This document shows, piece by piece, positions 47,898-60,119 of a stretch of 64,000 bases of DNA. Every line of letters starts with the position of its first letter. Within the stretch, counting starts at the first letter, position 1. The notes beneath the pieces were generated by a model. It was given only the letters and a program-made list of their open reading frames with translations, made no database searches and was not told where the DNA came from. The stretch covers positions 74,129,057 through 74,193,056 of the forward strand of contig CP141135.1 of the NCBI GenBank assembly GCA_035236585.1, given 5' to 3'. This stretch comes from Warburgia ugandensis. Its lineage: Eukaryota; Streptophyta; Magnoliopsida; Canellales; Canellaceae. The position numbers and the translations under genes were made by a program.

Positions 47898-48141
47898 GAG
47901 ATAAAAGAAAGGAAATGAGATTTGAGAAAGGACATTCTCTAAATCTACTTATGGTGGAATCTTTTTTCTCATTTTTTGTTTTTAAGGAATTTGTGATGGT
48001 CAGCAATTTCTTCAGTAATTTGGGTTGATTTTTTTTATTTTTTTTTCTCCTATGGTTTGTCAGAAGAATTGGAGGGCAGGTATACTGACGGCAGATTATG
48101 ATACCCCAATTCACAACCCTAGTCCTGGTAACGGACATTAA
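47898..48141 (+). other. Second exon 2 / exon 3 cassette without its own signal-peptide exon
   Basis: 47898-47953 (56 nt, G-D-K-R-K-E-M-R-F-E-K-G-H-S-L-N-L-L-M, donor ATG|GTGG) and 48064-48141 (...AGILTADYDTPIHNPSPGNG, then H and stop). I see no exon 1 between 47277 and 47897. The phases fit exon 1 at 46705, so this could be an alternative 3' end giving a different mature peptide, DYDTPIHNPSPGNGH (15 residues, CEP-like SPGNGH end). The alternative is a relic of a fused or deleted neighbour gene. Confidence 0.65.
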
Positions 48142-48299
48142 GGCAATCAAAGGTGGAGTAAATTGTAAGCTGAAACAGTACCGAGATCCTATATACATGT
48201 AATCATCTTCTAATTTCTTTGATTCTCCTTGAAACCAAATATTAAAAAAGGCAAATTTTGGGTTCTACTTGAATGCTTTCAGAAGTAAGATGCCAAATT

Positions 48300-49000
48300 T
48301 TCAATTACTTGCTTTATACTATTGTTTAGATATTTGTTTAGCTGCTCTGAAAATCTGTTACTTGTAATTCAATTTGGAAACAAGGTTTATGTTATAGACG
48401 TCTCAATTTTGATGGAGCTTAATTTATAGAAGAAAGCAACTTCATCAAATCCTCGAACTGCCAATCCATTTCAAGGAACAATGAACTGACATATCCCACA
48501 GTTCGACGACCCTCCCTCTCTCTCTCCATCCTCCCAACCCAACAAAACACCCAGCCCGCCACCCCCCTTTGCCCCCTTGCCCTCCTGCCCATCCACCAAT
48601 ACCCCTCGCCTGCCCAACTGAATTCACTTGATCTTTGTTGATTTCGTAGTTTATATTTAACGTATTCGTGATGATGCCCAGATAATGTCAATATTACTAG
48701 CTGCTTGGATTTGATTTGGCCTGTTTTTTCCTAGGTCCGGTTTTCTGACCCACGTCTAATTTTTAGCCTACTATGACCTATGTGAACCAGCTTAGTTACG
48801 GTAGTACTTGGGCAAGCCGACTCCTTTGCTTCATGGTGGTTTTTACCAGAAGTGGTCAGAAGTGGCAGCCAACTTCTCCCAAAGGAAACTTTGCATTCTA
48901 CCACATCAGAATCTAATCCAAGTCTCTTTCTTATCAAAATTGACGATTCGCATAACCGATAGAAAGCAACAGCATGGCCCATTTGATCAACTCTAATATA
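48300..49000. repeat. Duplicated block with short CT tract
   Basis: Matches 24140-24775 and 37180-37975; joins the copia 3 block at about 48300. The CT tract (48514-48526) is only about six units. Confidence 0.8.
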
Positions 49001-49228
49001 TATACAGCCTAATGATGCACATTCAAGACTGTTAATATTGGTCAGACTCCGACATTGGCACCAGTCCAGGAATTACAAACTAACCATGCCTCACAGTGGG
49101 CGAGTTTCAAATTAACAGCAAAGCAAACAGGTTTGAGAAAAGGTCAATTCTGATAAAAAAACAAACTTCCAAAGGTGATATGAAAAGAACTCGGATATCC
49201 AAGATCATGGTAGCTAAATCTTTGTTGT

Positions 49229-49661
49229 TCAGTTATTTTGTTCCGCTGAAGCCTTGGGATGACTTTTACGCCTACGTCCAGGAGGGTCACTACGAATTGG
49301 AGGGTCATAGTCCCCCATGGTAGATGATATCATCGACCTTTCAGATATCTCCTAAGGGCAAAACAAAAATGGAAAAAAACAAATCAAGATAATAGTTTAT
49401 AAAACTGTTGGAAGTTAGAAAATGCTACAATAGAGGTAGAGAAACAAGAGAACTAGCCTTAAGTTGATCTGTATGGACTTGTTTCTCATATTTTATTTCC
49501 TTTCTCCCAAATCCTGCAACGTATAGGAGAAGCCTGAGTGAAGTAAATGAATACTTGAAAAGGAAAATAACAGGAAACATAAGCGATGTTCTACCTTGAG
49601 TGAAATAGAGAGCCAAAACGGATGAAACCAAGAGAGCTATGATAAAGCAAGACCGAGCCAT
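49229..49661 (-). CDS. DY-peptide precursor, MARSC subtype, copy 3 (81 aa, 3 exons)
   Basis: Exons 49661-49595, 49513-49458 and 49351-49229. Signal peptide MARSCFIIALLVSSVLALYF, exon 2 G-F-G-R-K-E-I-K-Y-E-K-Q-V-H-T-D-Q-L-K, exon 3 ISERSMISSTMGDYDPPIRS then D-P-P-G-R-R-R-K-S-H-P-K, ending EQNN. It keeps the DY motif and all exons, so this is the best functional member of the subtype. Intron 1 is GT-AG; intron 2 has a GC donor (AAG|GC). The long C-terminal extension with RRRK could be trimmed after secretion. Confidence 0.82.
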
Positions 49662-49999
49662 GTAGGTAGTTAACAGAACCATAACCTGACTAAGCAATTC
49701 CAGTAATGGGAACCTACTTTCACCAAACAGGAATAGCAGCTAAATTAGAAATCCCAATATCTAGACCTTCCATTTTACTGAATTTATATATGAACTTGAG
49801 TCATGCAATTCAAACATCTTTCTTTGACTGCCTCTTTGTTCAATGATTCTTTCACTTTCAGCTAAAGGTCTGTGAAGAAGAAATGAGGAAAGTATGCAAA
49901 TGCCAAAATCAAAACTATGACTTCAAACTTCTCCTTCCAAAACTTCTCCTTCAAACTATGAGAAGTATGCTAGAGACCAAGAAAAGAAAAAGAAATGAA

Positions 50000-51350
50000 G
50001 AAATAGTAAAGAGAAAATATATTCCCACGCTTTTTTTATAACCAGCTATCAACCTGCACATTTTTCTTCAGTCCTTTTCTCTTCTAATAAAGGTGCCCTC
50101 TATTTATGCACCTAAGGTAATAAAGAAAAATGCCACGCAAGGGCTAAGTTCTGGGATTGACTCTAAAACCTCAAGTAGTTAAGCTTTATTTTTGGATGGT
50201 CTGACCCGTCCATCTTGTTTAGCCTCCCTTAAATTGGTTAGACACCAAAATTCATATCCATTGGATATTTTAGTACTGCATTTTAGTGTTTGAATCATAA
50301 CCATTAGATTTTAATTTTGAGGTGAAAAACTACTAGCTAGAAATATCCAATGAGCATGTTTTTCTGCAAAGAGCCTAAATCTCATGTGCCAAACAAGAGA
50401 TTGAGTTAGATCACCCAAGATTAAAGCCTAGCTAGGTGGTGTTTCAGAGTCAGTCTTGGAACTCACTTCTGATAGCATTTCTCTTTTCAAAATCCGTTAA
50501 TTGTCCATCTTTTGTGTTTTAGGGATGAGTTTGTAAAGTGTTATAGTAAGATAAGCCATGCAATCAAAATATCTGACTAATCTAAACCTGATGCAAAATG
50601 AAGGAGAAGTGAAAGAGGGTCAATATTTCAATTAATGCATTGTGGAAAAGAAGGCTATTGCGAATTGGCCATGGGAAATTTTGAACTGCATTGAGAGAGC
50701 AACATAGGAGACTCGAAGAAACTCAGGCAGATTTCAAATGTTAGTAGCTTAGATTTTGAATATTTATAAGGAAAATGTTCATGACCAAATAGCTTGACCA
50801 GTTGGTTAAGACCGCCAGAGGGTGCTAATGCCGTGCCCCGATCACTCGAGCGTTAACCAGAAAGTTGAAAAGTCAAAGTCGAACACCAGTTAGTTCTAAA
50901 ATGGAAGTGATCCTCGTGTTCTGACTATTGCTTTGCAGTTCACTTTGAGGGGTTGATCTTATTATAAAACCAGACGTGTGTTGGAGCATTTGAGAACATA
51001 CCTTCTTAAATAAACAATAAAGAAATCATGGCTCGACGGTATTCTTTTGTCGTTCTTCTCCAAGTTGCAATTATTTTAGCTCTCTTCTTCTTTCAAGGTA
51101 GCAGCACTTTGTGTTTTCTTTCTTTTTTCCCGTACAAGTTTATTTTCATCCCTTATTTTGTCACCGAGTCTTCTTCCACTCAATAGGATTAGTCCCTGGG
51201 AAAAGGCAGATGGGTTTTGAGAAACCCGCAGGTTTCTATCTACTTCAGATTGGGTGTTAGTTCATCTTCGCTAGCACTCATGCAGCATTTTATAACTGTT
51301 AGATTACCATTCAACCTAAAAGTTTAAGCTGGCATTTGATAGTCCAATAA
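50000..51350. repeat. Duplicated block with MARRY-type gene, copy 4
   Basis: Near-identical to 17930-19300 and to 31940-32860. Confidence 0.85.
51028..51248 (+). pseudogene. DY-peptide gene, MARRY subtype, copy 4, donor lost
   Basis: Exon 1 51028-51097 and exon 2 51193-51248 are as in copies 1 and 2, and the TATAAAACCAGA box is present at 50963. The donor after CTTCAG reads AT instead of GT. No exon 3 seen. Confidence 0.7.
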
Positions 51351-51700
51351 TATTTATATGTCACTCATGGTTCTAAAACTTGTGAAAAACTCATCTGAAT
51401 TACTTGATTTGGTAGCAATCAAGTCAACTATCTATGTAGCAAAGATGTTTTGTTTCTACTAAGATTTGAACCTAAGACTTCTCACACAACAATAAAGCAT
51501 CTTAATCAACTTACCTCCCGATTACATGTGTATTAAAGGTGAAATGTATAATCAAAATTTATAAAACGTCATAAAAAATTGCACTTGGGTAATTTTAACT
51601 CACCCATGAGTTGCTTTGACTTAACTCAACTCCCCCCACTTTCAAGTTGAATTGAGTTTTTGAGTTTTTAAAGTATGAAGACATCAGCTTAAATCCTTAG

Positions 51701-51755
51701 GCCTTGGGAGGAAGCAAATGGGTTTCAAGAAATCAAGTCTTTTTTTCTTTTCCTC
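51701..51755 (+). pseudogene. Orphan exon 2 of a DY-peptide gene
   Basis: After a CTTAG acceptor, the sequence reads (G)-L-G-R-K-Q-M-G-F-K-K-S-S-L, the exon 2 consensus, with no donor and no neighbouring exon 1 or 3. Surrounding sequence 51350-52140 is otherwise unrecognised. Confidence 0.6.
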
Positions 51756-52213
51756 TTCTTGCCTAAAAGCTTAATATGATATGAAATGAGCCAACATGCT
51801 CCTTTTGGGTTCTTGCACGCGAATTTGATAATGGAGGGTTTTAGAATTTAAACTCACAACCTCTCGGTCAATAAGGCTCTAATACCATTAGATTACTATT
51901 TGATCTAAGAGCTTAAATTAAAAGGCAGTGAGCCAAAAATATTTATGTCTGGCAGTAACTTTCAGCAGTTTTTTTCTTTCTTTCTTTTTGCTAAATTTAA
52001 CGATTAACTAATTTGGAGCCTGCCTCGTAAAGCAGCGTACCAGATTGAAGATCATGTAGAAATTATAGGATTTCAGTTTTAAAAAAGAAAAAAGCAGTTT
52101 TAACAACTAAAATGAATTGTTCTTCCTCCATGTTTTTTCCATAAATACTAGAGCACTATTCTCCATTCCAAGAACAAAAGTACCCTTTGGTTCGAGTTCG
52201 AAGGTGAAAGATC

Positions 52214-52633
52214 ATGTATCACTCATACTTTGTCACATTCCTCATAATTTCAATTGTTTTAGCTCTCTGCTTCTCTCCAGGTAGTTGTTTTCCATTATAG
52301 TTTTGATCTTTGTGTTTTTATGCCATCCTGTTTTCCTGGTTTGAGTTCTTCTTCTAATTTGTAGGACATGGGAGAAAGGAAATAAGAGTTACGAAAGTAG
52401 CTTCTTCCAATAGTGCACCCCTTGAGGTGAGATGTCCCATTGGGTCTTCTTATTTGCTTGAGGATTTCTTAGCTTTTAGTATTCTTTTCATGACTGGTGC
52501 TCAAATGTTCTTTGATTTTGTTGGCTTTCAGGGGAGTTTGGAGATTGAAAGATCGATGATTGAATTTTCCATGGATTACCCTGGTCCACGTAGAAATCGT
52601 AAATCCTCTGTTGTTCCAGCTCCACCTTCTTGA
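52214..52633 (+). CDS. DY-peptide precursor with PSY-like tail, MYHSY subtype (76 aa, 3 exons)
   Basis: Exons 52214-52280, 52365-52426 (62 nt, two codons longer than usual) and 52532-52633, GT-AG. Signal peptide MYHSYFVTFLIISIVLALCF, exon 2 G-H-G-R-K-E-I-R-V-T-K-V-A-S-S-N-S-A-P-L-E, exon 3 ...RSMIEFSMDYPGPRRNRKSS then V-V-P-A-P-P-S. Starting at DY, the 19-residue end (DY..P..N.K....P.PPS) lines up with PSY1 and with the peptide from 16470. No lesion seen. It is the intact relative of the broken genes at 5661 and 53434. Confidence 0.85.
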
Positions 52634-52929
52634 CCTGTCTTTGCAAAAGGATGAAACAAAGAAGAGGGGACTGAGGAACACAGAAGAGTGCGTTCGACAT
52701 TTTCAAATTGATGGAAGAGCGGGTTACTTAGTTTTGGCCACTAGAAATCCAGGGGCATGATTATTGTCTCTCTGGAATAAGCATGATTTTTTCCGTTTAT
52801 ACTCATTACAATATACAAGGCAAATTATGTGTTTGCCAATTCTATGTAAGTTTTTTCCTCAACCTTCTTTGTTCATATGGATGTGGTTTCATACTTCAAA
52901 CTCGTCGAGTCAACTCAAATTCGCAAGGC

Positions 52930-54765
52930 ATCAACAGGCAATCTCACAGAACTCCTAACAATGTTATGACTCGTTGAAGTTCAGAAAATATTTATGAACA
53001 ATTTACTGGCAGACATTAATCAGCTGTATGAAATCGATTAGACAAGCCCAGCGCTTAATCAGGTGCATCTATAGCTAGACTAAGATGATCAGGACGTTTC
53101 ATCCAGAAGATCGATATGCATCACGCCTATCAGTAGCTCGATTTGCTCTTCTTACATAATCCTACTTAAGCAGGGTCTAGGAAGTTACAGACACATTCGA
53201 CTTTCAAGGAAGTGGAATTGTTGGAACAGGAGAAAAGAGAAGAAAGAAGGACTAAAAGTAAAACGATTGTCAGTCCAACCAACATGATGTGGAAAGGAAT
53301 GTCACGATCTTGACCATTATCTAAGCTTGACCATTACCTAACAGATTCAGGATCATGTACAAACCATACCATTTCTTTGCTATACGAGAACTTGACGCTC
53401 GATTCTGCAAACAACCCCATTCGATTTGAAATAATGGGTCGCTCTGACTTCCTCGCATTTCTCATAATCTCATTTGTTCTGGCTCTCTGCTTCTCTCCAG
53501 ATTGTATTTTTTTATTAGTTTTCTTTGTTATTGTAGCGTTCTGTTTTGATAGTGCGAGTTCGTCATCCTACTTTGTAGGATAAGAGAGAGGAAATGAGGA
53601 TCAAGAAAGTAGCTCCTTCCACCCTACTTGAGGTGAGACTTTCCACTTGAACTTCTAAATTTGCTTGAGCGTTCAGTAAATTTTTCATGCCATGGTGTTG
53701 GAAAGTGCTTTGATTTTGTTGGGGCTTCCAGGAAATTTTGGAGAAAGAAAAACCGATGATCAAATTTTCCATGGATTACACTGATCCACGTCCAAGTTAA
53801 AAGCCTGATACTGGAGATCCACCTCCACATATTATCTCTTGAAAAAGGATGAACAATGGAACGGGACTAGGAGGAAATGGCGAAGCCCATTCCAGCACTT
53901 CAATGGCGAAAAGAGGAGTCTAGTTCTTAGAATCTATTAGTTCTTAAAACAATAGTTAGTAGAAATTATGTATCTTTTGGAACTTCCTTTCTGATCATAG
54001 ATAAATTTTCCTCCTACGAGTGAGCCAAGCCAACTCAAATCTCAATCTAAGTCCATAGCTTTTTATCTGTTGATGGTCAATACTCTCATCATCATCATCA
54101 AGACCTTATCCCAATTGGGGGTCGGTGACATGAATCTTATTCCTTCATTCCTCTCTATTAAGCCCCATGGCTTCATTTAGTCCCAAAGTTTTTAACTCTT
54201 TCCTTACCACTTCTATCCATGTTCTTTTGGGCCTTCCCCTTGCCCTTTTAGAATCTTCTACTTGCATTGCCTCGCTATTTCTAACTAGTGCCATTTTCGG
54301 TCTCCTTTGAATATATCCAAACTATCTAAGTCTAATCTCCCTCATCTCGTTACCTATTGATACTACCTCTAAATTTCCTCTAATATTTTTATTCCTAATT
54401 CTATCCATTCTTGTCTTACCACTCATTCATCTCAACATCCACATTTCTACTACGCTCATCCTATGAGTATGATGTTCCATAACTACCCAACACTCTGATC
54501 CATAGAGCATGGTCGGCCTTATGGCCATCCTATAGAATTTTCCTTTTAGTTTGAGCGGCACTCGCCAGTCATACAAAACTTCAGATGCACATCTCCATTT
54601 ATTCCAACCTGCTTGAATTCTTTGGGTAATCTCCCTCTCAATCTCTCCACTCTCATGAGTCATTGATCCGAAGTACCGAAAAGTGGTCTTTTACAGGAAA
54701 TTTTTTATTATCAATCTTGACTGATGTTCCACTCCTACTCCTCTCCTTGCTAAAATTGCATTCCA
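52930..54765. repeat. Segmental duplicate of 231-6975
   Basis: See that entry; this copy lacks the copia insertion and continues further into the LINE. Confidence 0.85.
53434..53800 (+). pseudogene. Broken DY-peptide gene, twin of 5661
   Basis: Exon 1 53434-53500 (MGRSDFLAFLIISFVLALCF) with the same GT to AT donor change. Exon 2 53579-53632 opens with an in-frame TAA after the junction Gly. Exon 3 starts at 53732 and ends at the shared early TAA (53798-53800) after KFSMDYTDPRPS. Confidence 0.85.
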
Positions 54766-55800
54766 TATATTAAGTCTTAGTTCGTTTAATTTTAAATCCT
54801 TTAGATTCTAATGATTCTCTTCATAACTTTAGCTTTGTGTTTACACCCTCCTTTGTCTCATCAATTAAGACTATATTATCTGCGAATAGCATGCACTAGG
54901 GAATCTCCTCGTGCAGATGTTTTATTAACTCATCCATAACCAATGTGAAAAGGGATAGGCTCAATGCCGATCCTTGGTGTAATTCTACAGTTATAGGAAA
55001 ATCACTGGTCTCGCCACTAGCGGTCTTAACATTTGTTATCGCTCCCTCGTACATATCTTTAATTATGTCTATATATCCTGGTGAAACCCCTTTCTCACCT
55101 AACCCCTTCCATATTAACTCTCTAGGGACTCTATCATAAGCTTTCTCTAAGTCGATAAAGACCATGTGAAGGTCTTTCCTCCTCTCCCTATATTTCTCTA
55201 TCAATTGTTGTAATAAGAAAATGGCTTTTATGGTAGACCTCTCAAGAATAAAACCAAATTGATTCTCCAATACATTAGTATCATACCATAACCTCTTCTC
55301 AATTACTCTTTCAAAAAGTTTCTTGGTGTGGCTTATAAGTTTCATCCCTCAATAATTGGTGTAGCTCTGTATGTCTCTTTTATTCTTATAAATTGGTACA
55401 ATGGAGCTTTTCCTCTACTCATTAGGCATTTTCTTTGATTTTATAATCTTGTTAAACAACTTGGTCAACCAAACTACCCAAATATCTCCCATATGCTTCC
55501 AAACCTCTATTGGTATACCATTGGGCCCCATAGCCTTTCCTGATTTTATCTTTTTCAAGGCCTCTTTCACTTCAAGTATCTTACATTTATATCTATAAAA
55601 TCCAATGTTATTTAGATTTATAGTATGTTCAATTCCTAAATTCTCAGAGCTATTGTTATTTAACAATTTTTGAAATTACATCTTCCACCTTTGTTTGATC
55701 TCATTTTCTTTGACTAATACCCTTTGATCATCACTTAAAGCACCTAACATTATCTAAGTCCTTACCCTTCTGTTCTCTTACTTTTGCAAGTTTAAACACA
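54084..55800 (-). mobile_element. RTE-like LINE, 5'-truncated and degenerate
   Basis: Minus-strand segments encode reverse transcriptase: KIKSGKAMGPNGIPIEVWKH (about 55560-55500), then 55345-54896 with VFIDLEKAYDRVPRELIWKG and LHQGSALSLSLFTLVMDEL. The C-terminal 54663-54427 has KFYRMAIRPTMLYGSECW. The pieces are separated by frameshifts and stops; the FADD catalytic box would fall in the damaged stretch after 54896. The 3' end has a TCATCATCATCATCA tail. Low-copy plant LINEs of the RTE clade have this RT signature. Confidence 0.85.
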
Positions 55801-55859
55801 TTTTTCTCACCTTCAGTACTCTCGATTTTTATTTGTAGCACGTAAAATTTGATGTTTCT

Positions 55860-57540
55860 TTAAAACAATGGTTTCTGATCATATTGGTACCTTGTTAAGT
55901 ACAGGGGTGGCTGGTATGGATGGTGATCCAAACAATCATCTTCTGCCCACATTCTAGATCAGTATTATCCCCAAATTCTTCTCCATTTTTTCATGTTGGC
56001 CTATCTAAAACAAGGCAGCGAAATGAACAGTATGAATCGCCAACCAGTTTACTCCCATTAGTACTTCTAGCCAGTCATATCACATACTAGGTTCTGCTCT
56101 GTTGCCCAATCCAATCCATCTCGATTTCGACTCCTTTGAAACTCACTGCGAGGCCAATTGGACCCGTTGGCGGAGAAGTGAGGTACTTAACAAACTCCAT
56201 TAAGTGCTCAAAATGTGAAATATTAATGTTTGTTGGACAATATCTTGTGGATGAGATGTTCATTTGGCATGGACTAAAGACGTGTCGTTCTCCTCTTTCC
56301 GCTTACTGAGTAATGTCAATGAAAGAATGTATCAAGCATACAGCATCTAATGAATAAATCCATAACTGGAAGCAAATTTTTCGATGGGATTTTCAAAGTA
56401 CATATCTCCCATTTTACATAGTTGATGCTTATATATGAAGTTGATTCTACTAGGGAGGTGTGAATATGTTCGTGGTTAAATCTCAGCCACTATCGCAGTT
56501 AACCAGTGGCAGTAGAACCATGAGATCTTGCCAAACTACGACTCATCGGTTCCCTTTTGTAGTGCGGTTCATCTTCTGGTCGAGATCTTAGATAAGTGTC
56601 ACACATGAAATCTTCTCAATTGGACGATGATGAATAGTTAGGATATTTCTATGGTTGCCTTCGAACTTTCTTAGTCTAATAGCAGTTAGGATTATCTGTT
56701 GGAGACGATTTTTTTGTGGTATTACATATCTAAGGTGTGGCGTGGAAGATGATACTCTGATTGCGATCGGCATGTACTTCTGCTCTGTGTAAATCAATGA
56801 CCCATGTTCGCAATCTGCCATTTTCATTGAGTAATTCATATTTCTAAGGCATAAAATGTCCCTGCATGCCTACCAATTGACAGTCTCAACAATACCAAAG
56901 TTATGGAATGGAAGAATTGCCACCTCCACGAAGTTGGTCAAGGACTGCCGAGAGTGAACACTCCAATACATAGGTGACACATCGGAACCATGTTAAAAGT
57001 CCTCTAGTCGATGACAACGTTTATGAATTGGGCAGTCCCTACAGTGGTAAAATGTTCCCAAACAACAGAGGAATGCATATTCTTACCGGGCGTGAATAAA
57101 TCCATCTCCTTTTTAAATGCTATTTGCATGCTCAAGTCGTCTCGTTGCATGGAACACATGGAGAAAAGGAGAATCATTCTCTAATTAACAAACTAACACG
57201 CGTTCGACCTTCCATAAAGACCTATTTTAACCAACCTAAAGTGTCTATGAAGTCAGCTCTTTTCTTAGCTGTTCATAGTTTTGCAGAAGTTGAAAGGCTC
57301 GTAATCTCACTTTCAAAAGCAAAATATTAAGAAAGTCTCTCCGTTACAGATTTTGTAATGCTGGTTTCAACTTGCATTGCTTAGTGAAATATTAGCTATA
57401 TTTTCCTGCTTCTGGCTGGCTCTTCTATTCAAGTAAACGCTGGAGTGAATCTATTACAGCTCTAACCATGAGCTCCCCATGGTAAATCCAACATTGTTCC
57501 TAATAGCTATATAGAAATGGAAGCAATGGTGGATGTTCTG
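55860..57540. repeat. Diverged tandem flank, copy 1; no gene seen
   Basis: 56440-57450 matches 58440-59515 (for example GTAATGCTGGTTTCAACTT at 57356 and 59420). A third, shorter match (GTGTGAATATG...) occurs near 60600. The 83-codon minus-strand ORF at 56588-56839 is not conserved as an ORF in the 58.8-kb copy. Confidence 0.65.
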
Positions 57541-57632
57541 ATTTGAGCTTCTTTTGCTATTCTTTTGGTAAAAGTAGAGGCATATTTGATCAACCTAGAA
57601 CAAACAATTGCAGCAAAAATAACGAAAAAATC

Positions 57633-58031
57633 ATGGGTCGAACTTACTTTCTCGTAATCATCCTTGTTCTAGCTTTTTTGGCTCTCTTCTTTCAAGGTAC
57701 CCATTCTATGTTTCCCTTTTATCTTTCCAGTTTATATTTGTTCCTCATTTTCATCTCACTAACGCTTCTTTCCATTGTTCGATTAGGACTTGCAAGGAAG
57801 GAAATGAGATTGCATAAACCAACTCGTTTCAATCTTCCTAAGGTGGATTTATTTCCTTTCGATTTATATTTTACTTCTCTAAATAGTATTTTGTGATTTT
57901 CAACAGTTTTTTCAGGCCAAGTCTTCAGATTTTCATTTGCTTTTATTGGGTTTCAGGCAATGATGGCGATGGATTACGACAAGCCAAATCACAGCAAAAA
58001 GACCAACTCTAGGAGACATAATGATCCGTGA
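57633..58031 (+). CDS. DY-peptide precursor with RHNDP end (64 aa, 3 exons)
   Basis: Exons 57633-57696, 57787-57842 and 57957-58031, GT-AG. Signal peptide MGRTYFLVIILVLAFLALFF, exon 2 G-L-A-R-K-E-M-R-L-H-K-P-T-R-F-N-L-P-K, exon 3 A-M-M-A-M followed by DYDKPNHSKKTNSRRHNDP. The end resembles PSY family members (…N.(R)RHDP) and, more loosely, RGF peptides (DY...P...RHN). Unlesioned. First gene of the 3' array. Confidence 0.83.
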
Positions 58032-58039
58032 ATGAATTT

Positions 58040-60100
58040 ATCAGTTACTAAATTATGCTAGTCCATGAACGTAACCAGTACCGAGGTCTGGGTAAGTTTT
58101 GCTGGATTTTCTTTCTTGTGCTTATTTATGTAAGACTGAAGGATTCAGAGGATCGATCGGATGCGTACCAAGTCTTGTAATTGAGATCTTGATAGTGCAT
58201 AGATCCCATTTCATCCATGCAGGAAAGGTGTAAATGCGTTCGTGAAATCATGATTTTGTCTTAGCCATTCTTGAAAGAGCTAGAAGATTGAGAATCAGTG
58301 TATAATTTGCTTCATAGCCACTTCAATATGAAGAACTCAACTAAGTCTGTCTAGAGGATGATTCTGTACTAGCAATCAAATGCCTCAGCAGAGAACAGGA
58401 ATCACCGTGGCAATTGAAGCTAGATGACTGTGGCCTGTTGATTCTATTGGAAAGGTGTGAATATGATCCTTGAATCATGGTCTTATTCCAGCCGATATCC
58501 AAGTCAAAAGACACGATCGGCCCTCAAGATCTTGCCAAGCCTATGAGTCTTAGATGGCCTTTTGTGGCCCCGTAAAATTTTTAGCATCAACCTGCTCAGG
58601 AGGAGATTTTTGGTAATGGGCTATTGGCATGGTTTGTGGGATAAGTATGACTCTGCATGTGAGTTATATCCTCAACCGTATTGCAAATTTATACTTGTAT
58701 GCACAAAATTGCATCTGAATTCCAGATGATTGGTGGTGGAAACCGTTCATCTTTCGATCCATTCTTAAACCCACAAAAAAAAATATTCTAGATTGGCAAT
58801 TTTTCGAGAGTCTTACCTTTGCTTTTGAAATTTTGTTTCCTCCTTCTCTAGCTTAATAGTACTTACGATCATCTAATGGAGTATGGAAAATGAGAATCTG
58901 ATTGCCATGTACTTTCTCTGTGGGCAAATCGATGTCCCAAGTTCGTAATCTATAATTTACGACCCCACACTTCATGTTTCTGTCATTTGAAGGTAAAGAA
59001 TCCCTACCAAGGGGCACTCCTAAACAGTGCTAAGTTGTTGACTGGAACAATGGCCATCTCCTGGACGTTGCTGGAGGACCTTACTGAGTATGAACGTCCC
59101 AATACGTAAGTAATGATGCTGAACAGTGACTCAGTACTTGCTACAGCCATGAAATGTTCCAGACCAACAAGGGAACGCAAGTTTCAACCGTCACCTCCTT
59201 TTAAAATGCTAAGTCGATCGTCTCATTGCATGGAATGCATGGAGAGAAAGGAGCATCAACATTGTCTATTTAATATGCTATCAACACATTCCATTAAGAA
59301 TTAAATTACCAAGCAAAAATGTCTTATGAAAACCAGCTCTTTCCTCAGCTGTTCGCAAGGATAGTTTAATGCATATTTCCGAGCAGAATACTAAAAAAGC
59401 AGCTCCATTTCGGATGTTGTAATGCTGGTTTCAACTTCCATTGCCTTATGAAATGGTAACTATATACATCTCTTTGCTTCTGGCTGGGCCTTTTAATTAA
59501 GTAAACACGAAGTTTAAAGGTACCAAGAGATACAACTACGTGCTACACATGTTGAATTAATATTGTCACAAGAAAAAGGAGCCGATATTCCCATACCCGT
59601 CGCTAATAATGTCAGGCCTTCTTTTTGGAGTTTTGTGGTAAAAGTAAATGTGAGGTATAGTATTTTTAGAGATCAAACTGTTCATCTTAGGCATCCTGCT
59701 ATAGATGGGTTATATCTTAAAAATCATATATTTTAAGCGATCCAAAGATTGACATTTTTTAGTTGCTTTTAATACAAATAAATTTTCTGCTATTGATTTT
59801 AAAACTAAAATAAAGTAATGGTACAATCATCCAATTCATGTGATTTTTCGGTCATACCTCATATACTAAAAAATGGTTAAGACGAACGGTTGAGATTATC
59901 ATGAAATTGAAATATTTAGATAAAAGTTTGATAAAACTCCAAAAGAGGGTGTCACATTAGCTTCAAAGGGTGCGAGAATATCAGCTCCCAAATAGCACTA
60001 TAAATTGGAAAAGATCAAGAGCATTCCAACATTAGCTTCTTTTACTCTTCCTTTGGCAAAAGTAGAGGTATATTTGGTCATCCAAGGATCAAGCTATTGC
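58040..60100. other. Intergenic with tandem flank copy 2; no gene seen
   Basis: 58440-59515 is the second copy of the flank described at 55860. The ORF at 59113 lies inside it and has no support. Confidence 0.6.
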
Positions 60101-60119
60101 AGCAAAATTAGTAATAATA

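Noticed and set aside
56588..56839. 83-codon minus-strand ORF
   Set aside because: The paralogous segment near 58.7-59.0 kb does not keep the frame and no family is recognisable.
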